From positions 1-36,402 of the forward strand of contig JBFMCS010000039.1 in NCBI GenBank assembly GCA_040754315.1: 36,402 nucleotides of DNA, written 5' to 3'. A model generated the notes under the pieces. That model made no database searches and was not told the origin of the DNA. It saw only the letters and a list, made by a program, of their open reading frames with translations. The stretch comes from Bacillota bacterium. GTDB lineage: Bacteria; Bacillota; Sulfobacillia; DUSP01; JBFMCS01. Position numbers and translations under genes: made by a program. Shown one piece after another: positions 15,536 to 23,189 of the stretch (its first letter is position 1; every line of letters starts with the position of its first letter).

Positions 15536-16636
15536 TCACCTCCCTCCCCTTCCAGATGCCTTCATGCGCTCTTCCAGGGGTACGTAGTCGATATCATAGC
15601 CGAAATAGCGCGGGCCTACCGTCTCGAGGCCCTTAGGGGTCCTCCACCGGCTGTCGCAGGGCATTCCTATGATGACTGTCCGGTAGCCGTAGCGGAGGCC
15701 CTCTGTGGTTATGGGCCTTGCGGTCTCCGCGTCCAGCACGGTGATCAGGTCTGGCACGGAGGCTATTGTCTCGCCATCCTCCACCGCGATGAGGTTTTCG
15801 TTCTGGAACTGCAGCCTGAGGCTCTTTCCCTTGTAGGTGCCTGTGCCCTCAAACGTGGCGTCCCCCCTGGCGAAGCCACCGACTGTCCGCCGGGCCACGT
15901 CGACGACCTTGCCCCTGAAGAGCTCGCACCCGCGGGTGATCTCAAGAAGCGCCTGTACCGGGTCCTTCTTGGCCTTCGCGGACTCCCTGATGACCTTGCC
16001 TATGTTCTGGGCCAGGGTGACTATGCCCTTGATGCCGCCCTTCTTGACATCCTTGCCAAGCAGTGGATAGATGGCTATCATGACGGACCCGCCCAGCACT
16101 ACGGTGGCGTTCCGCGCCAGGGCCTCCGTCCAGAGGTTGCTTACGGTCTTGAGAAGGAGGAGGTTCCCCTTCTCGTCCGTCATCACCATGGGGGTGGCCC
16201 TGAGCCCCAGCAGGTGGAACGTGACCATCTGCAACTCGGGGAAGGCCCTTCCCATGCCATCCGCGTCTATCACGGGGATACCCAGGCGTGCTGCGGATGC
16301 CAGCGGGATCATTGAGTTCACGCCCCCAGCCTCTATGGGCATGGTCGCCACGACGTCCAGGCCCAGGTTGCTTTGCAGGGCCTCGAAGGCCGCGGGGAAC
16401 TCGGCCCCGTTGGGTACCTTTTCCACCAGCACAGTAGGAGCGCCCATCATGGCCAGCGGCATCACGGCGGCATCATCCGGGACGTCGTCGGCCTCGATGA
16501 GGCGGACCGGCCCGCACTCCTCTATGGCTTGCAGGGCCATGAGCTTGCCTATATGCGGGTCGCCGCCGCCGCCTGTTCCCAGCACTGCGGCGCCTACGGC
16601 GATGTCTTCCACGTCTTCGGTGTCTAGCAGGCGCAA
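15536..16636 (-). CDS. DUF917 family protein
   Basis: A 366-residue soluble protein of the DUF917 family, typically found beside HyuA-type hydantoinase genes. The N-terminus has the glycine-rich GAAVLGTGGGGDPHIG motif. Further recognisable blocks are MPIEAGGVNSMIPLASAARLGIPVIDADGMGRAFPELQM and a C-terminal beta-rich domain ending with YGYRTVIIGMPCDSRW. TTG is the start, with AGGAGG about 8 bases before it. The two-domain layout suggests an enzyme, probably acting with HyuA on the same compound, but no reaction has been assigned to my knowledge. Confidence 0.85.
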   Translation of the reverse strand: MRLLDTEDVEDIAVGAAVLGTGGGGDPHIGKLMALQAIEECGPVRLIEADDVPDDAAVMPLAMMGAPTVLVEKVPNGAEFPAAFEALQSNLGLDVVATMPIEAGGVNSMIPLASAARLGIPVIDADGMGRAFPELQMVTFHLLGLRATPMVMTDEKGNLLLLKTVSNLWTEALARNATVVLGGSVMIAIYPLLGKDVKKGGIKGIVTLAQNIGKVIRESAKAKKDPVQALLEITRGCELFRGKVVDVARRTVGGFARGDATFEGTGTYKGKSLRLQFQNENLIAVEDGETIASVPDLITVLDAETARPITTEGLRYGYRTVIIGMPCDSRWRTPKGLETVGPRYFGYDIDYVPLEERMKASGRGGR

Positions 16637-16716
16637 AATGTCACCCTCCTTCCCATCTGGCCGGAGCCGTGGGGGCTCCGGATGGACCCGGGGAAAGCGG
16701 AGGAGGCGCGGGGATG

Positions 16717-17022
16717 CTATTCGCGTGCCTCCCTGTTCTCCCGGAGCCTTGAGGCAAGCCCCTTGACAAGAGCGTCAATGCCCTCGATGAAGGCTGCCTC
16801 ATCCTCCATGACCTTGAACTTGAACCGGTCTATTTGGTCGCGCACCTCGTGGAAGTACGGGTCGTCAAGGTCCAGTTCCTCAAGGGCGTCGATGAGTCTC
16901 GTCATGGCGTCCAAGAGCCGGAAAGGACCATACACCCGCGGTTCGCCGAAAAGCCCCCTTGCACTCGATGCCATGAAGCAAAGAAGCATGTGGATTCTCC
17001 TCACAGCCTCGTCGTGTTTCAC
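16717..17022 (-). CDS. Small conserved helical protein, DUF6092-like
   Basis: A 101-residue, mostly helical, soluble protein. The block SSARGLFGEPRVYGPFRLLDAMTRLIDALE resembles what I recall of DUF6092; the name is tentative. GTG (17022) is the start and overlaps the TGA of the nitroreductase gene (GTGA, 17019-17022), so the two are translationally coupled and the proteins probably act together. There is an 80-base gap before the DUF917 gene. Function unknown; a structural or chaperone-like partner of the neighbouring enzymes is one guess. Confidence 0.7.
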   Translation of the reverse strand: MKHDEAVRRIHMLLCFMASSARGLFGEPRVYGPFRLLDAMTRLIDALEELDLDDPYFHEVRDQIDRFKFKVMEDEAAFIEGIDALVKGLASRLRENREARE

Positions 17023-17570
17023 GACCCTGCGCCCCTTTCACCTGGTGTTTCACGCCGGCCCCAGGCCCCGTGGTGTGTTACCTCCTCCAAGGGGCGCCGG
17101 GAGGGTCTCGGGGTTTCAGCTTCGGGGTAGCCTGCGGCCACCAGCAGCGTTGGCACCACCCATCCAGGGCACCCGAGGAGTTCTTGCACGGCGGCGGGGT
17201 GAAAGGACAGGATGGCACAGGCGCCCAGGCCGAGGCCGTGCGCGGCAAGGAGGAGGTTCTGAGTGGCCATGGCCACATCCAGGGTTGCTATGTGGAGTCC
17301 TCCCGGGCCAGACCTTTCCTCCGCTCGCCGGCGATCCACGCAGCAGGCCACAACGAGGCGGGGCCTTCCGAACATGCCTGGCGAGACGCTCTTCAACTCC
17401 TCGATCTGCCCAGGATCACTGGTGACGACGAACTGCCAGGGCTGGATGTTGCCCCCGCTGGGAGCCCACGTGGCGGCCTCCAGGAGCCTCCCGGCGACCT
17501 CCGGGGGAATGGGGTCCGGCGCGTACCTCCTGACGCTGCGTCTTGAGAGTATCGCCTCGAACAGTTCCAT
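17019..17570 (-). CDS. Nitroreductase-family flavoprotein
   Basis: A 183-residue FMN-dependent oxidoreductase of the nitroreductase family. Typical marks are the N-terminal RRSVRRY (FMN phosphate), AATWAPSGGNIQPWQFVV, the central helix DVAMATQNLLLAAHGLGLGACAI, and the late AAGYPE with RPLEEVTHH. GGAGG lies 8 bases before the ATG. The family reduces nitro groups, quinones and flavins or performs oxidative ring chemistry. In this operon it could reduce or oxidise the heterocycle before hydrolysis; that is inference. It follows the racemase gene by 19 bases. Confidence 0.9.
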   Translation of the reverse strand: MELFEAILSRRSVRRYAPDPIPPEVAGRLLEAATWAPSGGNIQPWQFVVTSDPGQIEELKSVSPGMFGRPRLVVACCVDRRRAEERSGPGGLHIATLDVAMATQNLLLAAHGLGLGACAILSFHPAAVQELLGCPGWVVPTLLVAAGYPEAETPRPSRRPLEEVTHHGAWGRRETPGERGAGS

Positions 17571-17589
17571 GGAAAAGCCTCCCCTCGTT

Positions 17590-18312
17590 TCACGCGCGTT
17601 TCTTCTGGGGTGGGTCCATGTAGGTGAGCTTGCTGTGAGAGGTGTTCATCGCCAGCATCCCCTGCAGATGCGCCATCGACGCGCCCACGGGATCCACCAC
17701 TGGTACGAAATGCCCGAACCTTGCCTCCAGGGCTCTCTGGAGGGAACCCGCAACGCCCATCATCCCTGTGCAGCCCAGAACCAGGACGTGCGCTCCATCT
17801 TCCTCCACGGCTATGGCCATTTCCCGGAGAAGCGCCCCTTCTAGTCCCTGCCTGTCTCCCAGGTCCAGGACAGGTATGTTTACCGAGCGCACCGAGGCCA
17901 GTTTGTCCTCAACACCTGATAGCTTGGCGATGTCCTCCAGGATGGGCACCACGTTCTGCAGCACCGACACCACGGAGAAGCGGTGTCCCATCCCCGCTGC
18001 CAGCAGCATGGAGGGGGAGCCGGCACCCACCACCGGTATCCTGACCAGTTCCCGGGCGGCCCTCACCCCGGGATCCCCGAAGCAGTCTATGACAACACCG
18101 GAGAACCCCTGTTCTTCAGCGCTCTTCACGCGCTCCAGGATCTCAGGGGTGGCAAGGGCCTCATCGTAGCTGGATTCTATGGAGGCCGGCCCGCGGGTAA
18201 GGTGAGTCACCTCCACCTCCGTGCCCGGGCGCGCCACGGCGCTGAACTCCCTGGCGACCTCCTCGTCAAAGAGGGCCGTCACTATGGGGATAATCACGAG
18301 TATCCTTTGCAT
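17590..18312 (-). CDS. Asp/Glu/hydantoin racemase family protein
   Basis: 240 residues, close to hydantoin racemase (HyuE) length. The start ATG 18312 has AAGGAG upstream; the open frame extends further without any sign of coding. The two catalytic cysteines are in place: C77 in VIDCFGDPG and C180 in LGCTGMMG. The block SIESSYDEALATPEIL is typical of hydantoin racemases, although maleate isomerases of the same superfamily act in nicotinate pathways and cannot be excluded. It lies between an NCS1 permease and a nitroreductase gene, in one operon with HyuA, which supports work on a chiral five-membered cyclic imide or a ring-opened dicarboxylate. Confidence 0.85.
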   Translation of the reverse strand: MQRILVIIPIVTALFDEEVAREFSAVARPGTEVEVTHLTRGPASIESSYDEALATPEILERVKSAEEQGFSGVVIDCFGDPGVRAARELVRIPVVGAGSPSMLLAAGMGHRFSVVSVLQNVVPILEDIAKLSGVEDKLASVRSVNIPVLDLGDRQGLEGALLREMAIAVEEDGAHVLVLGCTGMMGVAGSLQRALEARFGHFVPVVDPVGASMAHLQGMLAMNTSHSKLTYMDPPQKKRA

Positions 18313-18374
18313 ATGGCTTTCTCCTTTTTCTTGGCAGGCCCATGGGGGTATCCACGGGCCTGCCCGTCTAGTCC

Positions 18375-19700
18375 TCAAGCCCCAGGCTTGACCAGTGCCG
18401 CCCGTGATTTGGCGAAGATGGGAACCAGTATGAGCTGGCACAGCACAGCCGCCAGGAAACTGTCTAGAGCGGATACGGTGGTGAGGGTAAAGAGGCCGAA
18501 GCCTCCGGGCTTGGGCGTTGTGGAGAAGCCTACCAGGGCCGCGATGACCCAGGAGATGATGGCCTCCCACCGGATGGCCGGTACGCCGGAGACCTTGTCA
18601 AAGTGGTAGGCCCTGCGGCTGAAGAAGAAGTAGTCGGATACGTACACGCCTCCTATTGGCGGCACCAAGGCGCTCAGGATGACCAGCCACTGGATGAACC
18701 GTCCGTATATGCCCCACATGGCCAGGATGGTGCCCAGAACGCCGGCTACAATCGTCAATTGCCACTTGGGCTGTTTTTTGAAGATGAGAGAGAAACCAAG
18801 AGCGGCAGAATAAAGATTGTTGTCGTTCGTGGTCCACTGGGCGAAAATGAGCACGAGCATGGCAGGGAGGCCCCATCCCAAGGCCAGCATGACCTTGACA
18901 ACGTCGCTCTCGCCCGTGGCCTTGGCAAAGGTTGCTCCGAGAAACAGGACGATGCTGAAGCCGATGAGAAAACCGAGGACCGATGACAGGGCGGCGTCGC
19001 GTGGAGTACGGGCGTAGCGGGAGATGTCAGGCCCTATCACAGCTCCTACCATGAACGACCCTGCCACTATGGATGTGGCAAAGCCAAGACTCATTGGAGT
19101 CCCGACTGGACCCATGGCCCAGAGGGTGCCAAAGGGATGGTCCCTGAGGACCACGATCAGGGAAGCGAACATGAGTGCACCCACCAGCGGTATGGCGGTG
19201 ACGCTCAGCTTCGCGATGGCCCTGTACCCGAAAACCGCCGTGGAGGTCATGAGCAAGCCTCCCAGGAATACGAGTACACCAGTGCTTACGGTAACCCCTG
19301 TGAGCTTCTCTACAACCACGAATGCGGTTTCTCCAAAGAGGCCTGTCTGGACGCCAAACCAGCCGTAGCAGCCGAGCGCCAGGACCATGGATACGAGATA
19401 GGAGCCCTTTTCACCGAAGGCGAACTTGGAGATCATGGCTGTGGACAGGTGGGTGTGCGCCCCCACCACGGAGCAGAGGGCGCTGATGGCCGTGAGGACG
19501 AGTGACCCCAAGACTGCGGCTATGATGGCTTGGCCGAGGCTGAGGCCGGCACCGAGAATGCCACCCAGCATGAGGGCAGCGATGCACACGCCAATACCAA
19601 CCCACACCATCCCCATCTGGAACCAACCTCTTCGAAGGTGTTCTGGAACCGGTTCTCGCTCGTAGTCCTTGAACAGCTCTGTCTTTGTCTCTTCCGGCAC
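18375..19700 (-). CDS. NCS1-family permease (second copy)
   Basis: A 441-residue membrane carrier with about 12 transmembrane segments. GTG 19700 is preferred: AAGGAGG precedes it by 8 bases, and the longer frame upstream looks non-coding. Family motifs include GAVIGPDISRYARTP and FAQWTTNDNNLYSAALG, plus the VPPIGGVYVSDYFF segment near the C-terminus. It is first in the minus-strand operon, so it probably imports the substrate of the racemase, HyuA and DUF917 proteins. It differs from the first NCS1 copy in its longer polar N-terminus and in many loops, which suggests a different substrate. Confidence 0.9.
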   Translation of the reverse strand: MPEETKTELFKDYEREPVPEHLRRGWFQMGMVWVGIGVCIAALMLGGILGAGLSLGQAIIAAVLGSLVLTAISALCSVVGAHTHLSTAMISKFAFGEKGSYLVSMVLALGCYGWFGVQTGLFGETAFVVVEKLTGVTVSTGVLVFLGGLLMTSTAVFGYRAIAKLSVTAIPLVGALMFASLIVVLRDHPFGTLWAMGPVGTPMSLGFATSIVAGSFMVGAVIGPDISRYARTPRDAALSSVLGFLIGFSIVLFLGATFAKATGESDVVKVMLALGWGLPAMLVLIFAQWTTNDNNLYSAALGFSLIFKKQPKWQLTIVAGVLGTILAMWGIYGRFIQWLVILSALVPPIGGVYVSDYFFFSRRAYHFDKVSGVPAIRWEAIISWVIAALVGFSTTPKPGGFGLFTLTTVSALDSFLAAVLCQLILVPIFAKSRAALVKPGA

Positions 19701-20275
19701 TTCGACATCCTCCTTCCCCGGGTCTGGCCCGGAATGGGATACCGGGTGCCGCTTGACCCTGTGAAATAGGACAGTCTCCAACGTTGGCGCAGTTCCTTTC
19801 CACATCGCTGCCGCTGGACGGGCAACTCGTGGGGGAGGAAGGGGTGTAAGGACTGGCAATGGCCCGCGACACACCGGGCAGTATGTAGCGTGCGGACTTC
19901 GACACGTGATGAGTCTTGTCCTTCTAGGCATGGATGATTCTGCTATGGTTCTCACGGAGATTCTCAGCGGGGAACATGGGAAGGAGGAAGACCCCGGTCC
20001 TGGGGGGCCCTAAATCCTGGTTTGGAGCCTTGTCACCGGCGTACCACCCCATGGTCGCGCGGGCTTCCGGCTCCGTGGGGCCGCGGGCACGGCTTGTCAT
20101 CGTGAGGCGTCCATGGAAATAGTCAGCTGGGCGCGGGCCAGGGAGCCCAGCACTACCCCTGCGGTCGCCTGGGGTAACCTGGTCAAGGGAAACCGTGAGG
20201 GCAAGTGCTGGCTGAAAGACCAGGAGGACGATGCTGGCGAGCGCTGGGCGACCGGCGGGGATCGTGCCTGGGCGG
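19701..20275. other. Upstream region of the minus-strand operon, no gene recognised
   Basis: About 570 bases with no frame that has family motifs and a ribosome site. The operon promoter should lie here, reading leftward, but I see no convincing sigma-A hexamer pair or -24/-12 match on that strand. Confidence 0.4.
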
Positions 20276-20428
20276 TCACTCTCTCCGGCCGGTTTCCGAG
20301 AACCATAACGGGAAGAGCCAGCATATCGTCGTCCAGTAGAAGTAAAGCGCCAGGAAGTAGCGATCTTGGGGCCTAAGTCCCGGAAAGCCATAAAAACACA
20401 GTACGTGGTGGCCGGGGAGCCAGGGCAT
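20276..20428 (-). CDS. Possible small membrane protein (about 50 residues)
   Basis: A short frame beginning ATG 20428 that ends in an aromatic, hydrophobic segment (YFLALYFYWTTICWLFPLWF) followed by a polar tail (SETGRRE) and TGA. The segment is long enough to cross the membrane once. The ribosome site is poor and the N-terminal half is not informative. It lies upstream of the NCS1 permease on the same strand and could be a small accessory subunit, a remnant of a larger transporter, or chance. Not assigned to a family. Confidence 0.25.
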   Translation of the reverse strand: MPWLPGHHVLCFYGFPGLRPQDRYFLALYFYWTTICWLFPLWFSETGRRE

Positions 20429-20505
20429 GGCCAGGAGTACTAGCCCTCACCAGACCTTTTCTTTTCTCACCCCGCCCCATGATGGTGGGCGCCTGGTAAG
20501 GCAGT

Positions 20506-20534
20506 AAAACCGGGCGAAGGATGGCTTCGCCCGG
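20506..20534 (-). terminator. Intrinsic terminator of ridA
   Basis: A perfect 10-bp stem (CCGGGCGAAG / CTTCGCCCGG) with a 5-base loop, followed on the minus strand by TTTT. It begins 11 bases after the ridA stop. This is one of the two clearest rho-independent terminators in the window and makes ridA a separate transcript from the permease operon. Confidence 0.88.
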
Positions 20535-20544
20535 TCCCGCATGT

Positions 20545-20925
20545 CTAGGCGAGCGCGACCACGTCAATCTCCACCAGCATCTCTTTGGCCACAAGCTCCT
20601 TTACCACCACCGTAGTTCTTGCGGGTGGCTCCGACGGGAAGTATGCGCGGAACACAGAATTCATGTCCTGGAAGTCGCCAGCCTGGGTCAGGAACACCTG
20701 TACCTTGACGACCCTTTCCAGGGAGCTCCCGCCAGCCTCCAGCACATCCTTGACGTTCTCCATGGCCTGCCTAGTCTGGGCCGCCGCATCGCCCGCGGCG
20801 ATCTCCTTGGTCCTCGGGTTCACACCAACCGCACCTGCCAGGAACAAGAACCCTCCTGCCCGCACGGCCGGGGAGTAAGGAGCGTCCGCGCTGGCCCCGG
20901 GGGGCAAGATGACTTCCTTCTTCAA
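20545..20925 (-). CDS. ridA: RidA family reactive-intermediate deaminase
   Basis: 126 residues, the standard length of the YjgF/YER057c/UK114 family, which hydrolyses reactive enamines and imines. Key positions of the active RidA type are present: Tyr17 (PYSPAV), Arg103 (PPARTTVVV) and Glu119 (LVEIDVVA). TTG 20925 is the start with GGGAG upstream. It stands between the minus-strand operon and a divergent ssb-like gene, with its own terminator. Enamine intermediates formed during amino-acid or heterocycle breakdown by nearby enzymes would be suitable substrates, but RidA also serves general metabolism. Confidence 0.9.
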   Translation of the reverse strand: MKKEVILPPGASADAPYSPAVRAGGFLFLAGAVGVNPRTKEIAAGDAAAQTRQAMENVKDVLEAGGSSLERVVKVQVFLTQAGDFQDMNSVFRAYFPSEPPARTTVVVKELVAKEMLVEIDVVALA

Positions 20926-21107
20926 GAACCTTCACTCCCTTCACGTTTACAGCCTAGTTCTACGCTGGCATCCCCAAATTCCTTCACTCTAAGTCTTCCC
21001 CCTACAGGGCATCACCGCCAGCCTGGTCCCCAGGGGTGTACCTAGTCCCACCTGCCAAAGGCGCACTGGACCACCAGGCTCCGGTTTACGATCCGCCGCT
21101 GGGAAAG

Positions 21108-21123
21108 CACGAATTCATTCGTG
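21108..21123. promoter_or_regulatory. 16-bp inverted repeat upstream of the ssb-like gene
   Basis: CACGAA-TTCA-TTCGTG, a perfect 6+6 bp palindrome about 75 bases before the ssb-like start, in the region between two divergent genes. Size and position fit an operator. No regulator is identified. Confidence 0.4.
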
Positions 21124-21197
21124 GGAGCATGTCAATCTCAACTCTCCCTGCCCAAAACTCGATGTGATTATATGGGGGGACAGTAAGGAGGCACATC

Positions 21198-21899
21198 ATG
21201 GGTTCCGCTAATCTCGTGTGCATAATGGGCTCCCTGTGCAAGGAGCCTAATCTCAGGATCACTCCCAGCGGCCATCACGTGTGCGACCTGCTGGTTGCCG
21301 TCAACCGGAAGAGCGGAGTCGCTGACTACCTCCCGGTTATCGTCTGGGACGAAGACGCTGTGGCCTGCGAGCGTTCCCTCAAGACCAGCTCGTTGGTTCA
21401 CGTCCTAGGGCGGCTGTCATCCCGAAACTACGAGAAGCCCGGCGGCTCTCGCCACGTTGCCATAGAAGTCATCTCGTCAAAGATTACGTTCCTCAGCGCC
21501 GCGCGGGCCGGTGGTCACAAGAATGCCAATATGATATTGCTCATGGGAAACCTTTGCCGCGAGCCAAGTCTCCGGGCCACCTCCGCGGGAAAGATGATCT
21601 CAGACCTCATCGTTGCCGTGGACAGGAAGACAGGGGGCACGGACTACCTGCCGGTCATTTGCTGGAACAAGGACGCCGAATCCTGCGGCCAGCACCTTTA
21701 CACTGGTGCCCTGGTGCATGTCAAGGGCATCTTGACCTCCAGGAACTACGAGAGGGCTGACGGTTCCAGGCACGTGGCGATAGAGGTCTCTGCGCAGGAG
21801 ATCGAGTTCCTGGGGGGGGCTGCCAGGCGGGAGGGGAGAGATCCCCGGGACACGGACCTCCAGGATAGAACCCGGGGAGAGATGGCCTCTAGAGCCTAG
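21198..21899 (+). CDS. Single-stranded DNA-binding-like protein with two tandem OB domains
   Basis: 233 residues made of two SSB-type OB folds in a row (about 4-102 and 109-206) and an acidic/basic tail. The halves are more than half identical: each has the GxLCxEPxLR opening, a DYLPV strand, LVHVxGxLxSRNYE and GSRHVAIEV. The duplication is thus internal and fairly recent, or kept alike by selection. AAGGAGG precedes the ATG. The C-terminus lacks the acidic DDDIPF-type tip of housekeeping SSB, so it is likely a specialised paralogue. The stop shares CTAG (21896-21899) with the stop of the converging prepilin peptidase gene. Confidence 0.85.
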   Translation: MGSANLVCIMGSLCKEPNLRITPSGHHVCDLLVAVNRKSGVADYLPVIVWDEDAVACERSLKTSSLVHVLGRLSSRNYEKPGGSRHVAIEVISSKITFLSAARAGGHKNANMILLMGNLCREPSLRATSAGKMISDLIVAVDRKTGGTDYLPVICWNKDAESCGQHLYTGALVHVKGILTSRNYERADGSRHVAIEVSAQEIEFLGGAARREGRDPRDTDLQDRTRGEMASRA

Positions 21900-22774
21900 G
21901 CGAACCAGGCTAGAAAGAGGGCTTCAAGGAACACTAGGGTTGCCGCGAAGCCCAGGGAGAGGAAGGAGCCAAAGGGTACCGCAGGCCTGCCATTTATGAT
22001 CATCATGCCCCAGACCCTGTCCGTGATTTCCGGTTCCTCCTCCTGGTCCATGTGCATGGGCACGCTCCCCAGGGACGCAAGCTCCCTCCTGAACCTCCAC
22101 ATTACGAACCCTGCCAGGAGAAGCCCCGAGAGGGAACCCACAAGTATGGCTAGGAGAAGGCCCAGGGGGCCCAGGGCTAAGCCCATGAAGAAGGCAAGCT
22201 TCACGTCCCCCATTCCCATTCCTGTGCCCCGGGTGAGCCAGTAGATGATCATGAAGACACCGCCCCCCAGGATGCCCCCGAGGACACTCAAGGCCAGGCT
22301 GGGCCCGGAAGGGTTGAGCCGGAATGCAGCGGAGGCCAGTGCGACCAGGACCCCGGGGGCTACCAGGGCGTTAGGGATCACGGCGTGCTCCAGGTCAGTG
22401 AAGAATACCACCAGTGACAGGCTGAGGTAGAAGGCCATGACGGCAAAGGCAACGGGGTCTCGTCCCGCATGGACATAGGCCAGGAGAAAGAGAAGGGCGC
22501 AGGTGACTTCAACCACCACGTAGCGGGCGGATATGGGCCTGTGACAGTACCTGCAGCGTCCCCTCAGGGCCAGGTAGCTGGCGACTGGGGCCAGGTCCCG
22601 CCAAGACAGCATATGGCGGCAGTGGGGACACTGGCTGCGGCCGCATATGCCTTGCCCTATGGGTAGCCTGGCTGCCAGCACATTGCAGAAGCTCCCCCAC
22701 GCAAGGCCCAGGAGGAGCACAAGGGGTATGAACAACTCCGTGGCGGGATCTAGCCCGAAGAGCGCCTGCGTCAT
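21896..22774 (-). CDS. Prepilin peptidase (type IV leader peptidase)
   Basis: A 292-residue polytopic membrane aspartyl protease that cleaves and often N-methylates type IV-like prepilins. The N-terminal GSFCNVLAARLP and the zinc-binding pairs C49/C52 and C74/C77 mark the methyltransferase-containing PilD/ComC type. Catalytic aspartates are D127 (FTDLEHAVIP) and D190 (GMGMGDVKL). A polar loop of about 40 residues near the C-terminus (ending PAVPFGSFL) is usual for the family. The ribosome site before ATG 22774 is poor. A broken pilin-like gene is divergently placed 66 bases away. Confidence 0.93.
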   Translation of the reverse strand: MTQALFGLDPATELFIPLVLLLGLAWGSFCNVLAARLPIGQGICGRSQCPHCRHMLSWRDLAPVASYLALRGRCRYCHRPISARYVVVEVTCALLFLLAYVHAGRDPVAFAVMAFYLSLSLVVFFTDLEHAVIPNALVAPGVLVALASAAFRLNPSGPSLALSVLGGILGGGVFMIIYWLTRGTGMGMGDVKLAFFMGLALGPLGLLLAILVGSLSGLLLAGFVMWRFRRELASLGSVPMHMDQEEEPEITDRVWGMMIINGRPAVPFGSFLSLGFAATLVFLEALFLAWFA

Positions 22775-22840
22775 AGGCTAACTCTTCGCCGGGACGGGCT
22801 GGCCCTCCTTCAAGGCCCTGGAAGGGATTACGCCGGGGAA

Positions 22841-23018
22841 ATGGCGATGGCTCCAAGACGCCGGCTTATGGGCGGGACGGGCCAGGTGTTGGTGGAATAC
22901 GGGCTCCTTGGCCATCGTCGCCGCGGGCGCCACTACGGCCCTCTCCGCGGTGAAGGGCCACACCGGCTTGGTCCTGGCAAGGCTCAGCCCTGGGGGTTAC
23001 CGGTGCCTGGCCAGGTAA
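22841..23018 (+). pseudogene. Flp/Fap-type pilin gene with a one-base frameshift
   Basis: The frame from ATG 22841 gives a basic leader, then GQVLVEYGLL, the hallmark processing site of Flp pilins (cleavage after Gly). One base later (extra base at about 22910) the +1 frame continues AIVAAGATTALSAVKGH and on to TAA 23016-23018. The joined product is about 58 residues, exactly Flp pilin size, with the usual hydrophobic helix. So this is a pilin gene broken by a single insertion, a sequencing error, or a very unusual recoding site. It lies next to the prepilin peptidase gene, its expected processing enzyme. No tad genes are in the window. Confidence 0.7.
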
Positions 23019-23137
23019 ACGGATCTGGACCCTGGCCCCTTGGGCACAGGGCATGAGAGTCTTTGGCTTCTCGTGCGGAATCTGATCCCGCCGGGAGAGG
23101 ATCCCCGGGGAGTCTAGGGAACTAACCTTAAAGCCAG

Positions 23138-23161
23138 CCTTCGCCCGGGGGGTGGCGAAGG
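23138..23161. terminator. Hairpin between the pilin remnant and the RDD gene
   Basis: A perfect 8-bp stem CCTTCGCC / GGCGAAGG with an 8-base loop. No T-run follows on the plus strand. It may end transcription from the pilin side or protect an RNA end. It lies 28 bases before the RDD start codon. Confidence 0.45.
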
Positions 23162-23189
23162 GGAGGAACAATGGGAGGAGGAGGCCCTC

